From Gavia stellata (Eukaryota; Chordata; Aves; Gaviiformes; Gaviidae): 64,000 nucleotides of DNA. Position numbers and translations under genes: made by a program. Under the pieces are notes generated by a model. The model did not search any database, was not told the DNA's origin, and saw only the letters and a list, made by a program, of their open reading frames with translations. Shown here in pieces: positions 13,001 through 28,000 of the stretch (its first letter is position 1; each line of letters starts with the position of its first letter). The DNA is taken from NCBI RefSeq assembly GCF_030936135.1, contig NC_082596.1:97882449-97946448 (forward strand), given 5' to 3'.

Positions 13001-16000
13001 ATGGCTTGCAGGCAGTATGTTTCCCATGAAATCCTCCCACATTACTTGCAGCCAAAGGACATTAAAACATTAAAACTTACCAACAGGGAAAGCTAAAACT
13101 GATACTGCCTTCAGTGTATTACTTTCTCAGTCTTGTTGCCAGATGATAAGAGGCCACTAACCTACCAAGTAGTTTGTGTTTCTTATAGAAAGAACAACTT
13201 GGTTAATCACTTGAAAAACTCAAGCCAGTGTAAAGACTCTCAAAAAGTTCCAGGGATATCAGATGAAAAATACAAGCATTCTGCTAACTCTGAGCTATGG
13301 GGTTTCTATGGGTCTTAACCTGGCCAGCATGTAAAAGTGCTGCCAGTGCTGAGAACAATTTTTGCTGCAGCACATTATTAATACTTAAAGTCTATGCATT
13401 TTGCCACTGCAACCAGAGGAGGGTAATTAAATTGTTACTTTAATGTAGAGAATATGCTGACCTTTCTTTCTAACTGTTAAATCAATGGGCAGGGAGGACA
13501 GTGTTAAACCACAGGGTGTTTTTGGACCACCCATTGTGACAGCAGTGTCATCTTTTTTTCTCTTTTGTTCAGAATGAGGTGGCAATGCTTCTCAAGCCGA
13601 TATCAGAGAAGATTCAGGAAATCCAGAACTTCAGAGAAAGGAACAGAGGAAGTACAATGTTCAACCACCTCTCAGCCGTCAGTGAAAGCATACCTGCCCT
13701 TGGGTGGATAGCAGTGGTGAGTGATGCACAGGATGGTTGGGACGACTGTAAACGTGCTTCTGGACGGTGTGGCCCAGAATAGTTCCAAATCTTGCAGAAC
13801 TCTGCAGTCTCATCTGCACGGTTCTTCAGTCTACTACACCCAAGAAGGTGTTTTGTAATATACCCAATACATCAGGGAAGGTGTCTGACTAATGTTTTAC
13901 TTTCTTTCTCCTTCTGTTGTTTCCTGCTACCATGGGTTAATGGTGCTAGTCTCCCAAACCAGGCCCTTATGTCAAGGAGATGAATGATGCTGCTACCTTT
14001 TATACTAACAGGGTATTAAAGGACTACAAGCACAGGTATGTTGCCAAGCCCCAGTATCTACTAGCCAGAAAACAGAGCATTAACCATACCAGTAGGGTTC
14101 ACAATGCCATTGCAGAAAGCATTTTGTAAACTAAAAGGCATTTGATAAAATCTGCTTGCAGTAGTATATTTTACCCTCCTCATCTTTGACCCGCAGCATG
14201 TTGCAGTGAGAATGACAGCAGCACTAGCAATGCTGGTTTTCACTCTCTGCACATTATAGGAATATATTTAATTTTCTGTCATTTCAGCATCATAAGCTTA
14301 TATGCAAATGCATATTTACATATCAACGTGTGACTAGCTAGCTGCTACGCATCCTTGTCTCATTTGTACACTCATACCATTGCTGTTCTTGCTCTTCGCT
14401 TGAAAATGTGCATTTAGATGGTAGATGTATACAACTGAACATCTAATTCCGTAGCTCCCAATTTGATTTTTTTTTCTGCACCACTACATTGTTCTTAAAG
14501 AGCACAAGGAATTCACAAAAAAGTTCCGTGAATGAGATCTGTGAGCTGACAGAAAAAGAGAAAAAAATACAGGTCCTTCCTATGCCCTCTTAAAAAATTC
14601 ATGTATAAATCCTGTTTATTTGGTACTTTTGGAGGCCAGATTTTGGCACTTGATTTTTATATCCCGGTGAAGAACAGTATTTGCTATTGAATTTTTCCTC
14701 TTTAGTGAGGAAAACTTTGTATATATAAAAACCTTTTGTATATATTTTTATTTATTGTATGTGATAAATAAATATGAATAAATATTTCATATTATATATA
14801 TTATGTATTATTCCTGAAGCCTTAGTTTACCTACTGAAGGTGGTACCTACTGGGGTAGCTGAAGATTTTTACAATACAGCTTTAGTACTTATTCTGGAGA
14901 AGAAAATGTCTCGCATAACGGTATAAACAGGGTACGTTATTTAGGTATTTAGTTCTTCCGCTAATAAGGAATTATTTTCCTGTTTTTCACTGAATCAGAT
15001 CACAGTGTCTTCCAAAGTAGTGGAAGGCTCTGCCTTGACTTCAGTAGGCTTTGGATTAAACCTGTTGACCCAGATCTTCAGCAGTATTAAGCATCAGACT
15101 CCAAAGGAAATAAATAGGAGGTAGATGCCCAAATCCTTGTAAGCATCCAGTCCACAGCTGTCACTATTCAGTAATAATTCTTCATAACTAAGGACTCCAT
15201 CTTACAAGCAGTTTCTCTCTCTCTCCATATTTCTTGTTTTCACTTACTGTCCCATTGGAAGACTAAGCCTTCCAAATAATGATTCCAGAGCCAACTTGTG
15301 ACTTGTACTTCAAAAATTCTTCATGTGTAAATATTTTAGTCTGATGACTATAACATGATCCAGTATTACCCTGGCTACATTTGAACTTGGAAGCTAGAAT
15401 ATCTTATGGAACCCACGGATATTTAATTTTGGAACCCACGGATATTTGATTTTCCAAAATTCAGTACCCTGAAACTGAGTCTGGGTAGCTGCTGCACAGC
15501 TCCATATACCTTTAGTGCTTCTTCAGTTGACTTTGAGCCTGAACAGAATGATGACACCCTTCCAGCCAGAAGCACTCTGTGCTAGAGGCATCCTTTGCCC
15601 TTGTTTGTCCTCTGGAAGGATCTCCAAGCTTTCCAAGTGTAGTAGGCCTCAGTATTTTCAGCACTGGGCTGGCTGGCTGGCTGCTTGCTAACTGATTTGT
15701 CCGTGGCTTTAAGGCAGACACTGGGTTTTACCTGCTTTAAGCAAGAGTAGCAATGCTTTCTGGTTTCACATTCAAACGTATTCACACATATAAATATTGT
15801 CTCTGTTTTTCCAGTGACACACGCCATGTTGATTGGGTGAAGTCATATCTGAACATCTGGTCTGAGCTTCAAGCTTATATCAAAGAGCATCATACCACAG
15901 GTCTCACCTGGAGTAAAACTGTAAGTACTCCTTCCTACTTCATGAAGAACCATAAAATGCCAGTAACCAATTTGACTTTTAATGCAGGTCATTAGCTCAG

Positions 16001-19000
16001 GAAAAATAAATGTCTAGGCCAGGAACAGAAGTCATGGTCCATGGACTTCCCAACCAAGACAATAGAAATTTGAAAGACAGGTGGAGAAGATGTGTCAGGC
16101 CATTGTGGTACAGGTTTGGAGGAAGAGGGAAGAATTATTTGGGAGGACTGTAGCCATAAGCCCCAGCTGCAGGTGGTGAGGAGAGGCAGGCACAATTCTC
16201 CAGGCCTGCTACAGCAGAAGGTAGGAACAAAAACAAACCCAAAAAATTTGAAGAACATGTCAGACTAAAGGAAAATTGGGAGAACATGGCAGGGAAAGGA
16301 GAAGAATGGTGGAAAGAATCTGAACAAAGAGAGGTATTTAATAACAGGAAAAAGAAACACAAGGGATACATACCAATTTATTACTTTATCGATAGCTGTC
16401 TTCATAAAACTTATATATACAGAAATAATTTCTGAAATACATATATATAGGGAGAGTAAATATAACTGTATGCCTAACTATTTATGCTCTCTCTATATAT
16501 TTATATAAACATCTTCTGTGCGTTACATCTGAGATGCATAAAAAGATGATGGCAATGAACATTGTTCTCTAAGAGAGGTATAAACATGAAGAATTATTTT
16601 TCTGTTGGGTATAAATGTAAGAGTTTATGTCTACTGTCTACATTGATGCAATGTTCTATATTATTCTAATAATGTGCTCATGTTTATTGTCAGGTTAGGA
16701 GAATTGCTGAAGTATATTAAAAATATAATCAGCCAGTTCTTTGCTGTTATCATATCCTAAACTTATCAGTGCAGTCACATACTTGCACATGCAGTCTTTC
16801 ACACCAAATTTATAATTTCTTCTGTATGGGCAAATAATTTTTTTAAAAAAATTGAATGACTATTCAGAGGACTAATGTACACCACCAGATAATTTAATTC
16901 CCAGACCAAACCACTGTATGAACTCAGGAACATAGGGAAGTGAAGTAGAGCTTTCAGATGGAATGTATTTTAACATGGAATAAGGGCTGGAACACCTCTC
17001 CTGTAAGGAAAGGCTGAGAGAGTTGGGGTTGTTCAGCCTGGAGAAGAGAAGGCTCCAGGGACACCTTATTGTGGCCTTTCAATATAGAAAGGGGGCTTAT
17101 GGAGAAAGACTTTTCCAGGGCCTGTAGTGACAGGACAAGGGGCAACAGTTTTAAACTGAAAGAGGGTAGATTTAGATTGAATATAAGGAAGAAATTTTTT
17201 ATGATGAGGATGGTGACACACTGGAACAGGTTTCCTGGAGAAGTTGTGGATGCCCCATCATTGGAAGTGTTCAAGGCCAGGTTGGATGGGGCTTGAGCAA
17301 CCTGATCTAGTGAAAGATGTCCCTGCCCATGGCAGGGGGGTTGGACTAGGTGATCTTCAAAGGTTCCTTCCAACCAAAACCATTCTGTGATCCTATGGTA
17401 CTTGGAAAAGTTACTTTATCTCCCCCTGTATGGAGGTGATAACCATGTAAGAGAATGTATGTTACTTGTGCTCAGCAACAGACTACACAACTTTCTCTTC
17501 ACACCCTTCGTTAGACATTGTACAAGGCCTTACAGTACTCGAGTATTCAAGTGCAAGTTCAGACACAGGGGAAACCATGATCTGTGTGTACTTCTTAGTT
17601 TGAAGCAATGCAAAATTGTTTAAACATGATAAATTGGAAGACTGGAATTATCTGCTGCTTTGTAGGTTTCTGTAGTAAAAATTTAAAATATTAAACATGA
17701 TTCTCTTCCTTAATTCAGTACAAAATTTCACACTTGCTACATCCTACTCTATAATAATCAGTGAATGTGAGAAGAGCTAATGATTTTAAAATTATTATTA
17801 GATAAGGAAAAGAAATTGTAGCACCCTGTTAGCAGAATTAGCCTAAGAATCTGGGACAAATTTAGTTTTGTTAATACAGAGAAAGAATCATCTTCACATT
17901 TAGTGGAACTTTACAAGTACGCAAATAGTGTTATAAGATAAAGATTTGTTATAGCCATTTGATCAAACAAGAGGAACTCTCAGAGCTGTTGAGTACTTGT
18001 AATCTTATTCGGAAGTGTAGCTGTTGCAGATTGTATTTGACTGGTCTTAAAACCAGTATCTCAGCCATCACCTCTATTTCGCTCTCTTCAGCTGTGCAAG
18101 AAATAGCTGAATACAAATCTAGGTATGACTTGGTTATTCATATTAAACATAGTTTCCTGCCAACAGTGCTCATTCCATCATGACTGATGAGCCCATTACT
18201 GCATCTGAAGTATTGATTTCACTCACTTTGGATATCACTCAGATCTGAAACTTGTCTTGGAAGTATGGCTCATTTAAATTATCATTCATGTAATGTGTGT
18301 CAGAAAGATTAAATTACAAACACATTTTTATGGATGCATAATTTTTTAAAGTTTTACTTCATGTGAGTGTAAGGAAATTAGAATCCAGTAAGTTAGCAGG
18401 TTGTTTAAATAGCTTGTTGTTTAAATGTTGTTTAAATATTTCTATGAAGCTTGGTAACAAATACGTTCAAGAAAGCAATGAGTTACTCAAGTGATAATTT
18501 CATTTTTGTTACACATTTTAAAGTGAGAATGAAAGTCACAGATTCATGCTGTGTGAAGTTAAGCATAAAGGTCTGCAGAATCAGGGCCTAGACAGAAATA
18601 CAATATATATAAAAGCTGTAGCTATATTCCAGACACAGTTGTTAATCATTGTACACAGCAGCTTCCACTTATGTGCATAAAAGGAAAAAAGGAAAAAGCA
18701 GTAGTTTGGCAAGGCATGAAGAAAGTGGCACATCTATGAAAGGGAGATGTTGATGCAGAAATGCTATTTTATTATAGAGGGAGAGAGAAAGAGAGAAAGT
18801 TTTTGGCCTGTGTAAGTACAGATTTAAAAGTACATTATACCGATAATTTACCCTTCATATCTGCAGAAGTCAACAAAGCAATGCTTGAAGCTTTATATAA
18901 AAAGCTATTAAGTAACATATTTAGGTATTTCTAAAGAGACTAAAGAGTCAGGGAGAACATTAACTACTGCTTCTCTCAGAGCTGTATTCTCATAGCTTGA

Positions 19001-22000
19001 ACTGCAACAAAACCCCAGGAGCATCAGCCTAGATCAGACTGTGCTTGGGTTTCCAAAAGGGAGGGGACGGGATTGTTGAGTGGGCAGTTGGCCCGTTTAC
19101 CTATATGTACTGTATACCATGGTGTGCACATTTCTGGCCATGCTCTATGGCAGTATCACAAAGCTGTGCTGTTTCCAGCCCCGCCATAGCCTTCCATCAA
19201 GCTGCACAGGGCAGCTGCAGCCAATCTTGGATCAGATCTCTAGTGCATACAGTAAAGTGTTCCTGGCTCTGGCAGGAAGAACACAGGCAAACACTTCAGA
19301 GGAAAGAGAAAGAAATGTCTTAATAAATTACAAGACAGACACTAAAACAGGTGCAAAAGGTTGTGATACTGGCTAAGCAGTCTGCTCTGACAATAATAGC
19401 TACCTCTATCAGCTTTATAATAAATTTGTGATAAAAACAGATGGTTACAGATTTTTGGACCTAACACAATTCTCTCTCCTTATTTACTTTGGCTCTGGTT
19501 CTGCCAAGATGTGTAACAGTATTTACTCCTTGAGGGCATCCTATTGAAATGCGTGGGACTGTGTGAGGAGAAAGCCAAGAAATCAGTGGAGTTAAGGACC
19601 TTGAGACCTTTGTGTATCTGAGCCTGTTTTGCTACCCATGTGGAGTGGTGATACAAAACTGGACCCTACGTAAATCTCAGGCATTTCAAGACATGATGGA
19701 TATGGCTAGGATATTTGTTGGTACTGTGCTCACAGAAGAAAACTACATATTTAAAGTATGTATGTTTGTGAGTGGGATTGTCCCAGAGAGTAAAATGTGC
19801 CACTCTGTATTTTCACCATGATCTGAAGTATTCACTTTCATTAATTGATTGTGCATACATCAGAGAAAATATGCTTGTCAGTGGAAGTCAGATGGATCTA
19901 CAGTATTTCCTTAGAAGTGTACTTTTGTAGTTCATTATTTTGAATGTAAAGTGTGAGCCGTTTTCTACCACACATACCCTGTGGTGAGTAGCAGTTCACT
20001 ATACTCACTACATCTCAATTTAGCCATCTTGACAATGGGAACAACAGCAATTAGCAACTTAATGGCGATTTGCAAGTTTTAGTTTGCTACCAGATATGAC
20101 ATTCTCAGATGTCAGTGAGTCTTACGCAAAAGCTGTTACTATAACTAAATATTTTAAATGCCCAGTGCATTTTACCCGTGCAGCAACTGTCATTTTTGCT
20201 TGCTACAACTTTCTGACTTTATCATGAAATCTACAGCTGTAACAGTAACCTATGTATTTTTTCAGTTCTTACTGATAAACAGCAACTGCCCTTTCTTTCT
20301 TTTCTTTCACCTAAAGAAGGGATTCTGTTGAAGCATGGCTCTTTCTTCCCTCTCTACTTTTTTTTGGTGGTGCAAAGAATAAACAGCTGTAATATAAGCT
20401 CACAAGAATGCCTAATAAAAGTTTGTTTGCTACAGGGACTGCATGAGTAAGCTGGGGGAAGTGAAACTTCTGCTCCTATTTCTGCAGGTTAACTTTGCAG
20501 CAAGAAAACAACCAGTAATAATGAGAGATTGCTGTAGTTTCTTGTATATCAAATAAGTGTTAAGAAACAAATCTTGCTCAAGGATAATTGTCTTGAATGT
20601 TTCTCTCATTTGCAAGTGGATCTGCAGTTAAGTTTTTGTTCTTTGTATACAATTGTCATTTAGGACAAATTTTGCCAGCAGGATTATTTACAAACAGGAT
20701 ATATTTACAAACTAACAGTGAATTTCATTACAGTGTTTAGTTTCTAATACAGAATTTCACTCAAGTGACAAATGTTCCCCCCCTTTTACAAATCAAAACA
20801 AATTCTTAGGATGAAGTTTGCATCTTTACAAGCAGTTGAGATTTACTTATAGTCTGTTCCCATTGAAGCCAATGCAGTATCTTCAAGTCTTTTTTTCTTG
20901 AAATATAATTTTAAAATATATTTATAACTCATTGGATAGTACTCTAAAACCACTCTTTAAAAAGTTGAAATTCTCCACAGACTCCATACTGAGAAGAACC
21001 ATTGTAATTCCTACATTAGCCTGATCGAGTGCAATGATACTAGTCTCAGTAAAGACTTTGACCCTTTCATTCTTGTCTAAAATAATTACCTCCAGACATT
21101 TTCTTATAAAATGGCCCTGACTCTCTCCTGTACTATCAAAACATCTTCCTGGAATATATCGTCTCGCTACGTATTGAGGTGAACAAGCCGCAAAAGACCA
21201 ACTTCTGCAGGCAAAAGCCTCTTCTTATCCTTCCAGTATCTCTTCTATGCTGTTTAGTTTGACCCACTTACTTATCAAGAAGCCATCGTCTGAGCCACTT
21301 CACTAAAGCTGAAGGTCAAAACTGTAGTGCCAAATTCCAGCCACAGGCACAACTGCAATCCCAGAGGCCTCATTCAGATAGAGGTAAGGGTAGCATAGAT
21401 ATACTGATTTAAATGCCTGTATCTTGGATAAGATGTAGACATTTTCAGAGTGCTCAGTTTTTCTCAGTCATAGCCTTTCCTCTCCTTTTCTGTCCCATTC
21501 CATTCCTTTCTCTTCCCTTCCCTTCCCCTATTTCCTTATATTTTTCTGCTGAAAAATCAGCATCCTTTAATGTCAACTGTTTCTTTCTCAGAGAATACGC
21601 AATGTTCAGTTTTTGGTACATTGTCAATTTAGAAACTGGCCATCCTGGCAACTCTACAATAGTTGCCTCTTTTGTGGAGACTGCCTCAATTACATCCACG
21701 TCCCTTTGAAAGAAAGTAGTTTTACCCCCTTATTCCAAAATGGCTGAAAATATTTGTCTTTACAGGATATCAATGGTGTCCTTTTAACATCAGTGACCAA
21801 ACACCATTCAGACAGGTTAAGGGAGAACCTGAGAGCCTTGTTTGACAACAGCTGTCAAATGCAACCTGACCTGTAACATAATGCAACCTAGTTCCAGTGG
21901 AAAAGGGAAAGGAAAAAGAAAATTGAAAGTATGTAAAATGGAGAAAAAAGGAAAAGGCACATCTATTAAAACTTTACTATATTGCTAAAGGGATTGGTCT

Positions 22001-25000
22001 TCTTTTTAACTGAATATTTATGTTTCATGTGCCTGTGGGAGCACATTACTTGTTTACAAGTATATTAGCATAAAGTTCTCAAAGGATTTAGAAGACCTTG
22101 GCTGTGTAAAACATTTCTGGTTGGTTAACTGTGAATGTGTAAGCACCATTTTAAATCCTGAACAGGTGATAAATGGCAGAAGGGTCTTAAAAAGGGCTTC
22201 AAAGTTTGCAAACTCAACAGATAAGTAATTCTGCTGAGACCCGGTAACAAGAAAAGAGGCTGGCCTGGGTTTTGCTGTTTTGTGTTTTAACTCACAAAGA
22301 TTACAGGCCCTGTAAGTCAGCTGTTTCATGCAGTAAATTGTGGATCTGAGGGCAGCGTAACCCCTTGCAGACAGGTGGCTTAAATACAGTAGGTAATAGA
22401 ACTGTTGTGCTAAGCTACTTTTACACAAAAAACACCTTAACAAGAGCTCTGTGCCTCTGAGTCACAGTCCACCTGTTCCCAGAGGATGATACATGATATT
22501 TTGAGCTTCATGATTCTTGTCGTTGGCCTTGCGTATGTATGGAAAGAACAATACAGAATGCTGTAATCATTTTAGGTGTGAAACTAGGATTACTATAAAG
22601 GGGGAGGGGGAGAAAACAGGGGTATCTTTTTTTTTTTGAGAAGAATGTAGTCCCAATTAGGATTCCTGTTTATCTGCTGCCATGAAGAAAAAGCTTTTCA
22701 ATAAATTAAGGAAGGGATTTTATGCCTTTATCTAAGCCACCTGTTGCCTCGGCCGCAAATAGATACTTAGCTCTTAATAGGAATGACTAATAAAATAGGT
22801 ACTATATATTATACACATGCATATATAGTTTAGTTATATGCATTATGTAGATGCTCATAATCTGTTTATCCTGGGTAAAAACAACCATTTCAGCTACAAG
22901 AAATGTGTGTTCATTCAGATGCTCCACAGCAGGCTTCCACCACAAGAACTTTGTTCTCCCCAGTTTCTGTGCTGCACTATGTCAGCCTAAAGCTGGATAA
23001 AGACAAAGGAACATTGCGGGTGTTTGTACAGGGCCTGGCACGTAAGCCCCTCATATCCCCAGAGATATGAGCCTCTGACTAGGGCTCCTTGCTGCTACAG
23101 TAGTACAAATATAGTAACAGTGACATGGAAGGCTAACCCAGGGAATTGTTCAGCGAGAATGGCTCAGGAAATAGTAACATCTGTGATAAGACATAAAAAG
23201 AAATTTTTACTGTCTCTGAGTAGCTGGGTTTAGACCTCAAGACATGTCCAGCTGCATATGGCCACCAAAAATTACTGACTGTATGGCATCCAGAGCACTT
23301 GTGTTACGTATGAACAGCATTTTATTTCCCTAGCAAGCCTGGCTGTTGCCCTGTGCTCCATGGGAAGCCTTTAGGAGAAATGTGCTGTAACAAGGCTCAG
23401 CTTCTCAGAAGCAAATGGCTTCACTCATCTCTACTGTAATTTCAAGGGAATTAAATGAGATTCAACACAGATTAATTTTAACCAGCCAGCTGCCTCAACA
23501 TAAACAGTCATTTCTTTCTTCCAGTGACCCAGCTAGGTAGCCAGCAAGGAGAAAAAGATGAGTACCTCACACTTCTGCCAGTCCTACAAGATAAAGGCAG
23601 AAATACAACATACTTTGAGGCTGTACTGCAATCCTGCAAACCCTTGCCCAGTGATAATACGCATTTATCAGACCCAGCTCCGTAAGCAGCTTCAGACACT
23701 GTCACTAGAGGAAGCTACTGAGCCACAGTCAATGGGAGGTCCTTGGGCCTCTCTGCAGATGGCTCTGGGCTGTCCAGCAAGCAGCAAACCCTGACCCATT
23801 CCTGTCACCCCATTCAGAGCATGGTTTACTTGGAGGTTGAAGACAGTTTTTTCCCTGGGAGGAAATTTCTGGAATGTTCCATCCCCTAAAGAGCTGTTAC
23901 TACATGACTGCAGGGCCCATGTGTCCTGTTCGACCTTACGACCTTACTCAGAGAATTACATTTTCCCCCATTTCAGAAAGCTCCAGGAGCAAGGTTTAAA
24001 GCGCATCAAGTTCGTATGATACAAAGCTAGCAGGTTACAAGTTAATGGCTTGTTTTTGTGTAACGTTTTCACAAAGTAAGGCTGAAGCTATCTATTCCCC
24101 TGGTAATTCTTACAAGGGGTGTGTGTATTTGCAAACGATGGAAAAATGACCACCCCAACATGTTAATGGGAGCAGTCGGCTATCAGCATAACTTGACGTG
24201 ATGTCTATAGACACCACAGCACTGAGAACAGCAGCTGTTACCGAGGCAAACAGCTGAAATAAAAGAGGAAGAAAGGCGGCTTGCAAATAACCGCCTTTGC
24301 TAGTCCAAATGGCTCTTAATACTCTTTGTGTAAAGATGCACTGTTGTTAACATCTGCTTGAAGTTAATCTGAAGAGTTGTTTGCAAATAGCAATGCTAGT
24401 AGGCACCTGCTGCTTTAGGATAGATGAACTTTTGCAGGCGTATAACATGCTATTTTATTCCCAGCAGCTCCCACAAACACCACCCTATACAGAACAGAAA
24501 TGAATGGACTTTGTGAAGGGCACTTTAGTTGAAATTGGATAGGACTATACACAAGTATTGCCAGATACCGGAACAGTTTAAGAGTCTGGTTCAGAAATAT
24601 TCTAGAGCCTGAGGGTCTAAGTGATCTTGGAAGGGAGACTAAGGAAAGCAAACCAATTTCCAGTGACTTAGGTTGGTAACCTGGAGGTCTATGTATTCAT
24701 AGAGGTCAAAATTAATCAAAAAAGAAAGTTCCTGGAACCACTTCACTAGGCTGATTTTAAAACTGCCCTTTGCATCAGCATGTTTGAGTGCAGCACAGGT
24801 CCCATCTTCCCAGCATTCAGAGAATGCAAGAAGTGCAAAGTGTTTTCTGCATTTCCAGTTCACTTTTGTGCTTTCTGTCCCCTTGTTAAGAGTTTCCCTG
24901 ACCCACTCTTCCCACAAAGAATTTCACCTCACTTGAATGTTTGTTTGATTTCCGTCACGTAAATCAAAATGGCAAAGAAGACAAAAGCCAGAGTGATACT

Positions 25001-28000
25001 GAACCCCTTTTTATAGCAAGTCTCTGTATGCCTCCTTGTTAGTGAGGCTTGTCTGTCTTTTCCATGCTATTCTATTTCAATGGGGGATTGTCCTACTGGA
25101 TGTGTCCATGCCATAAGATGGTAGATCTACAGTGGAGCAGTTAGTCCCTCCCTGTACTTCAGCGACCTTTTTTCCTTTGATTTGTCCTTCAATTTTGCCT
25201 GGCCTGATTTATGATTGAAATTGTTTGCAGTTTCCAGAACTGCCATAGATGTTCAGACATAATTGAAAATATCACGATACAGTATCTGTTAGTTTGCGTA
25301 GCTGTAACTGAGGTCATAAACTGGACAAGAATTTGTCATGCAGGAGAAAAGTTAACAACAAAGGTTCAGTCCATCTCTTATTTCTGTGATTGCACAAAGT
25401 TAAGAGGAGAAGTGGGAAGTGTGACTACTGAACGCCAGGTGTCTTCCAAGACTTTGTGACAGCTCCTGTGTTCTTAATTAGATCTAACTCACGATCTTTT
25501 GAGCTCAGTGGAGATAGCCACTGACTTCAGTGGAGGGACCAGGCTTGTAAAGAAAAGAGGAGGCAGATGGTCAGCATGGGTGCAAGGCATAAATTTTTTT
25601 TCCTACTCTTGAAACGCATTCAAAAGACTAGAATGTCTTCGCTCCTCAGATCAAGGATTGAGATTTTGTACTAGACTTGTCTTTTCATCAGTACTGCTCT
25701 AGAAGGGAAAGATGCTCCTAGTTTCCCAGATCCTTTCCTACCTCTGCACTTTCTTGAAAAGGAAATAAGACATTCTCCAGCCATATAAAACGAAGTCCAA
25801 ACTTGACTGATGTATTTAAAATCCTTCCTTTTTGTCTGTACTTTCACAAGATAGTTCTTTCAGAGTTCTGAGAGAGAGATCATCCACTTCCACAGAAAAA
25901 TCCCTCTGAGTTTTGCTTCCACCTCAGTTACACAGACGTTCCTATACTTTTGTTGCCTTTTGGGAAACTGCCTTTGATGCACTACTCAGCAGCATCATTT
26001 GAGCCTGGAGTCTCTTGCATGATCTGTGATGGCCTTCAGTTTGACACTTTAGGCAAAGAGACTGGCAGAGTGACTCACCACTCTGTTGTATGCAGAATAC
26101 CCAGAAAACTCCTACATCTTTTTTTTCTCTAATGCATCTTTGCAGCCTTTGAAGAATTTAATTGGTGTAAATTCCAAATGAACATGTGAGTCTTACACAC
26201 ACAAGTTTCTGAATCACAGCACTGTATTTATGCAGGTGGAAGCAATACGGTATGTTTGGGAAATCAGATGTCAATGTGGATTTTGGGAAATCACATTTTT
26301 ATCTCAGACTACAAGTTATTAACCACTACCATTACTACTATTAATCTTCTCCCATAAAGCATATATAATTCATAACTGCATGTTCAAACTGCACTGTGAA
26401 CGGTGAGTGCCATTTCTGGGTATCTGAGTATTTTAAAAAGCCCTGAAAATGCAATGTTCATAATTCTGGATAAGGAGGACACAGTGGATTCAGTTGCTAT
26501 GGTTGCAGGCAACATATAGGGAAGATCTCTATTGCACCTCAGGCAGCAACAACTGATTGTGCTACTAAATTGACTTACATTCATTTTTTTTATTATAATA
26601 ATTCACAGTTGTGCTGGCTCTGCTGCAGGTAACATTACTGGCATTAGCAGAGGCAGGTAGACAGGCACTGTTAATTGAGGGCCCAGTGAAGAAGTTGTCT
26701 GCAGCCTAAACCAATAACCCATAACTACTAAGTATGTAAGCAGAAATGCTCTGAGTTAAATGTATCCATGCAACTATGAAATGCCTCTAAAAGCAGTCCA
26801 CATCAGTTCCGGTACATCTTGATAATCAATGATAATAAATTTCAAAAGGGGATTCTTCTCATTTGTTTACATTTGATCAAAAAGATTTAATAGCATAGAG
26901 GAGAGCTCATTCCCTTAAGAGATCTTGGATCCTTTCAGAAACAATCAAACTGTACCAGTACATCAGTTTCATTACTCACCCAAGTACCGGGGAGTCAGCA
27001 GTCTTTTTTGTGCAATGCAGCTTTAATGTCACTAATGTGACAAAGAATCTTGCTATGTATTCATCACTAACATACTCCATAAACAGCTCCTTCAAATGCA
27101 GTGGTACTTATATGCTGAAGATACATGTGCCAATAGAGGGTATGCATTAAAAGGTTAATATTATTCCCTTTCCTTGCTACTCTAATTAGGGTCATAATGA
27201 CTAAGAGGTTTGAATGCAGTTACTTACTCAAATGTGCCAGGCTTTTTTTTTTCCTTAAAGTATGCCTGAAGAGTAAAAAAAAAAAAAAAAAAAAAAAAGT
27301 ATGTGCACCTCAGCCCCTTTGCCATTATCAGTTTGGGATTACATGCCAGAACAAATTTACTTTTTAAAAAATAGCTAGTTTTCACTCATGTGAGATACAT
27401 GAACCAGATGGATACTTTGCTGTTTCAGTTTAGTGGAAAGCAGAAAGGAGTGGCATCATAAATGGTTAAAAATATCCTGTGAGTCCAGCTAAGCAATGTC
27501 TATTTCCAGTATTGATTACCAGGGATGCACTTTTAACAACCTGTATCTCTTAACAAAGCTAGCCAATTAGAAGAGCTGTGACTCTGTAAGTCCCTGTCAT
27601 TTTCCCATTGTGTCTGCACACCTAATAAATATGTACTGGTGCAATGCACAATGTCTGTACAGCTAGCTAAAGTCATCAGAACCAATCTAATTTTTCACAA
27701 TGGTTCTTTTAAAACTGTCTCGGCTCTGCTGCAGAGAGGTGGGATCAGAGTGACACTCAGTGGCAGGACAGAAAAAGTCATTCTTGGTTTCTCAGATTCT
27801 ATCTATTATGAGGATGCATAAATTTTTAATTAGATCATTATTAGTATTTTCTGTCTATTTGATACTATTCTGTGTAAGCATTATAATTCAGACTGAAACA
27901 TGTACTTTTAATTATACAAACTGAAAGAAAGATTGGATTACTTACTTTTCCAGGGCGCCCCTCACTCGTAACTTTTATGCTGTGATCTCCTGCAATCGAA

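Larger units (their letters stand above)
1070..13572. other. CAP2 intron, 12.5 kb
   Basis: Phase 0 intron. It contains one CR1 fragment (5851-6336), a short A-run near 2431, and a small GT/CA hairpin (12456-12479). The open frames in it (for example 5098-5412, 7555-7929, 12433-12822) resemble no family I know and lack exon-like boundaries. I see nothing else supportable. Confidence 0.75.
14036..15814. other. CAP2 intron, 1.8 kb
   Basis: Phase 2 intron. It holds a very AT-rich stretch at about 14714-14810 and a 23-bp tandem duplication at 15408-15453. No gene or known repeat family recognised. Confidence 0.75.

Noticed and set aside
14714-14810. AATAAA hexamers considered as a transcript end
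   Set aside because: They fall in an AT-rich low-complexity patch inside a CAP2 intron that is spliced across.
22054-22443. 129-codon minus-strand frame in a CAP2 intron
   Set aside because: No homology recognised and no promoter or poly(A) context; likely chance.
27275-27298. A-run considered as a processed-pseudogene tail
   Set aside because: No coding or RNA-derived sequence recognised upstream and no target-site duplication seen.
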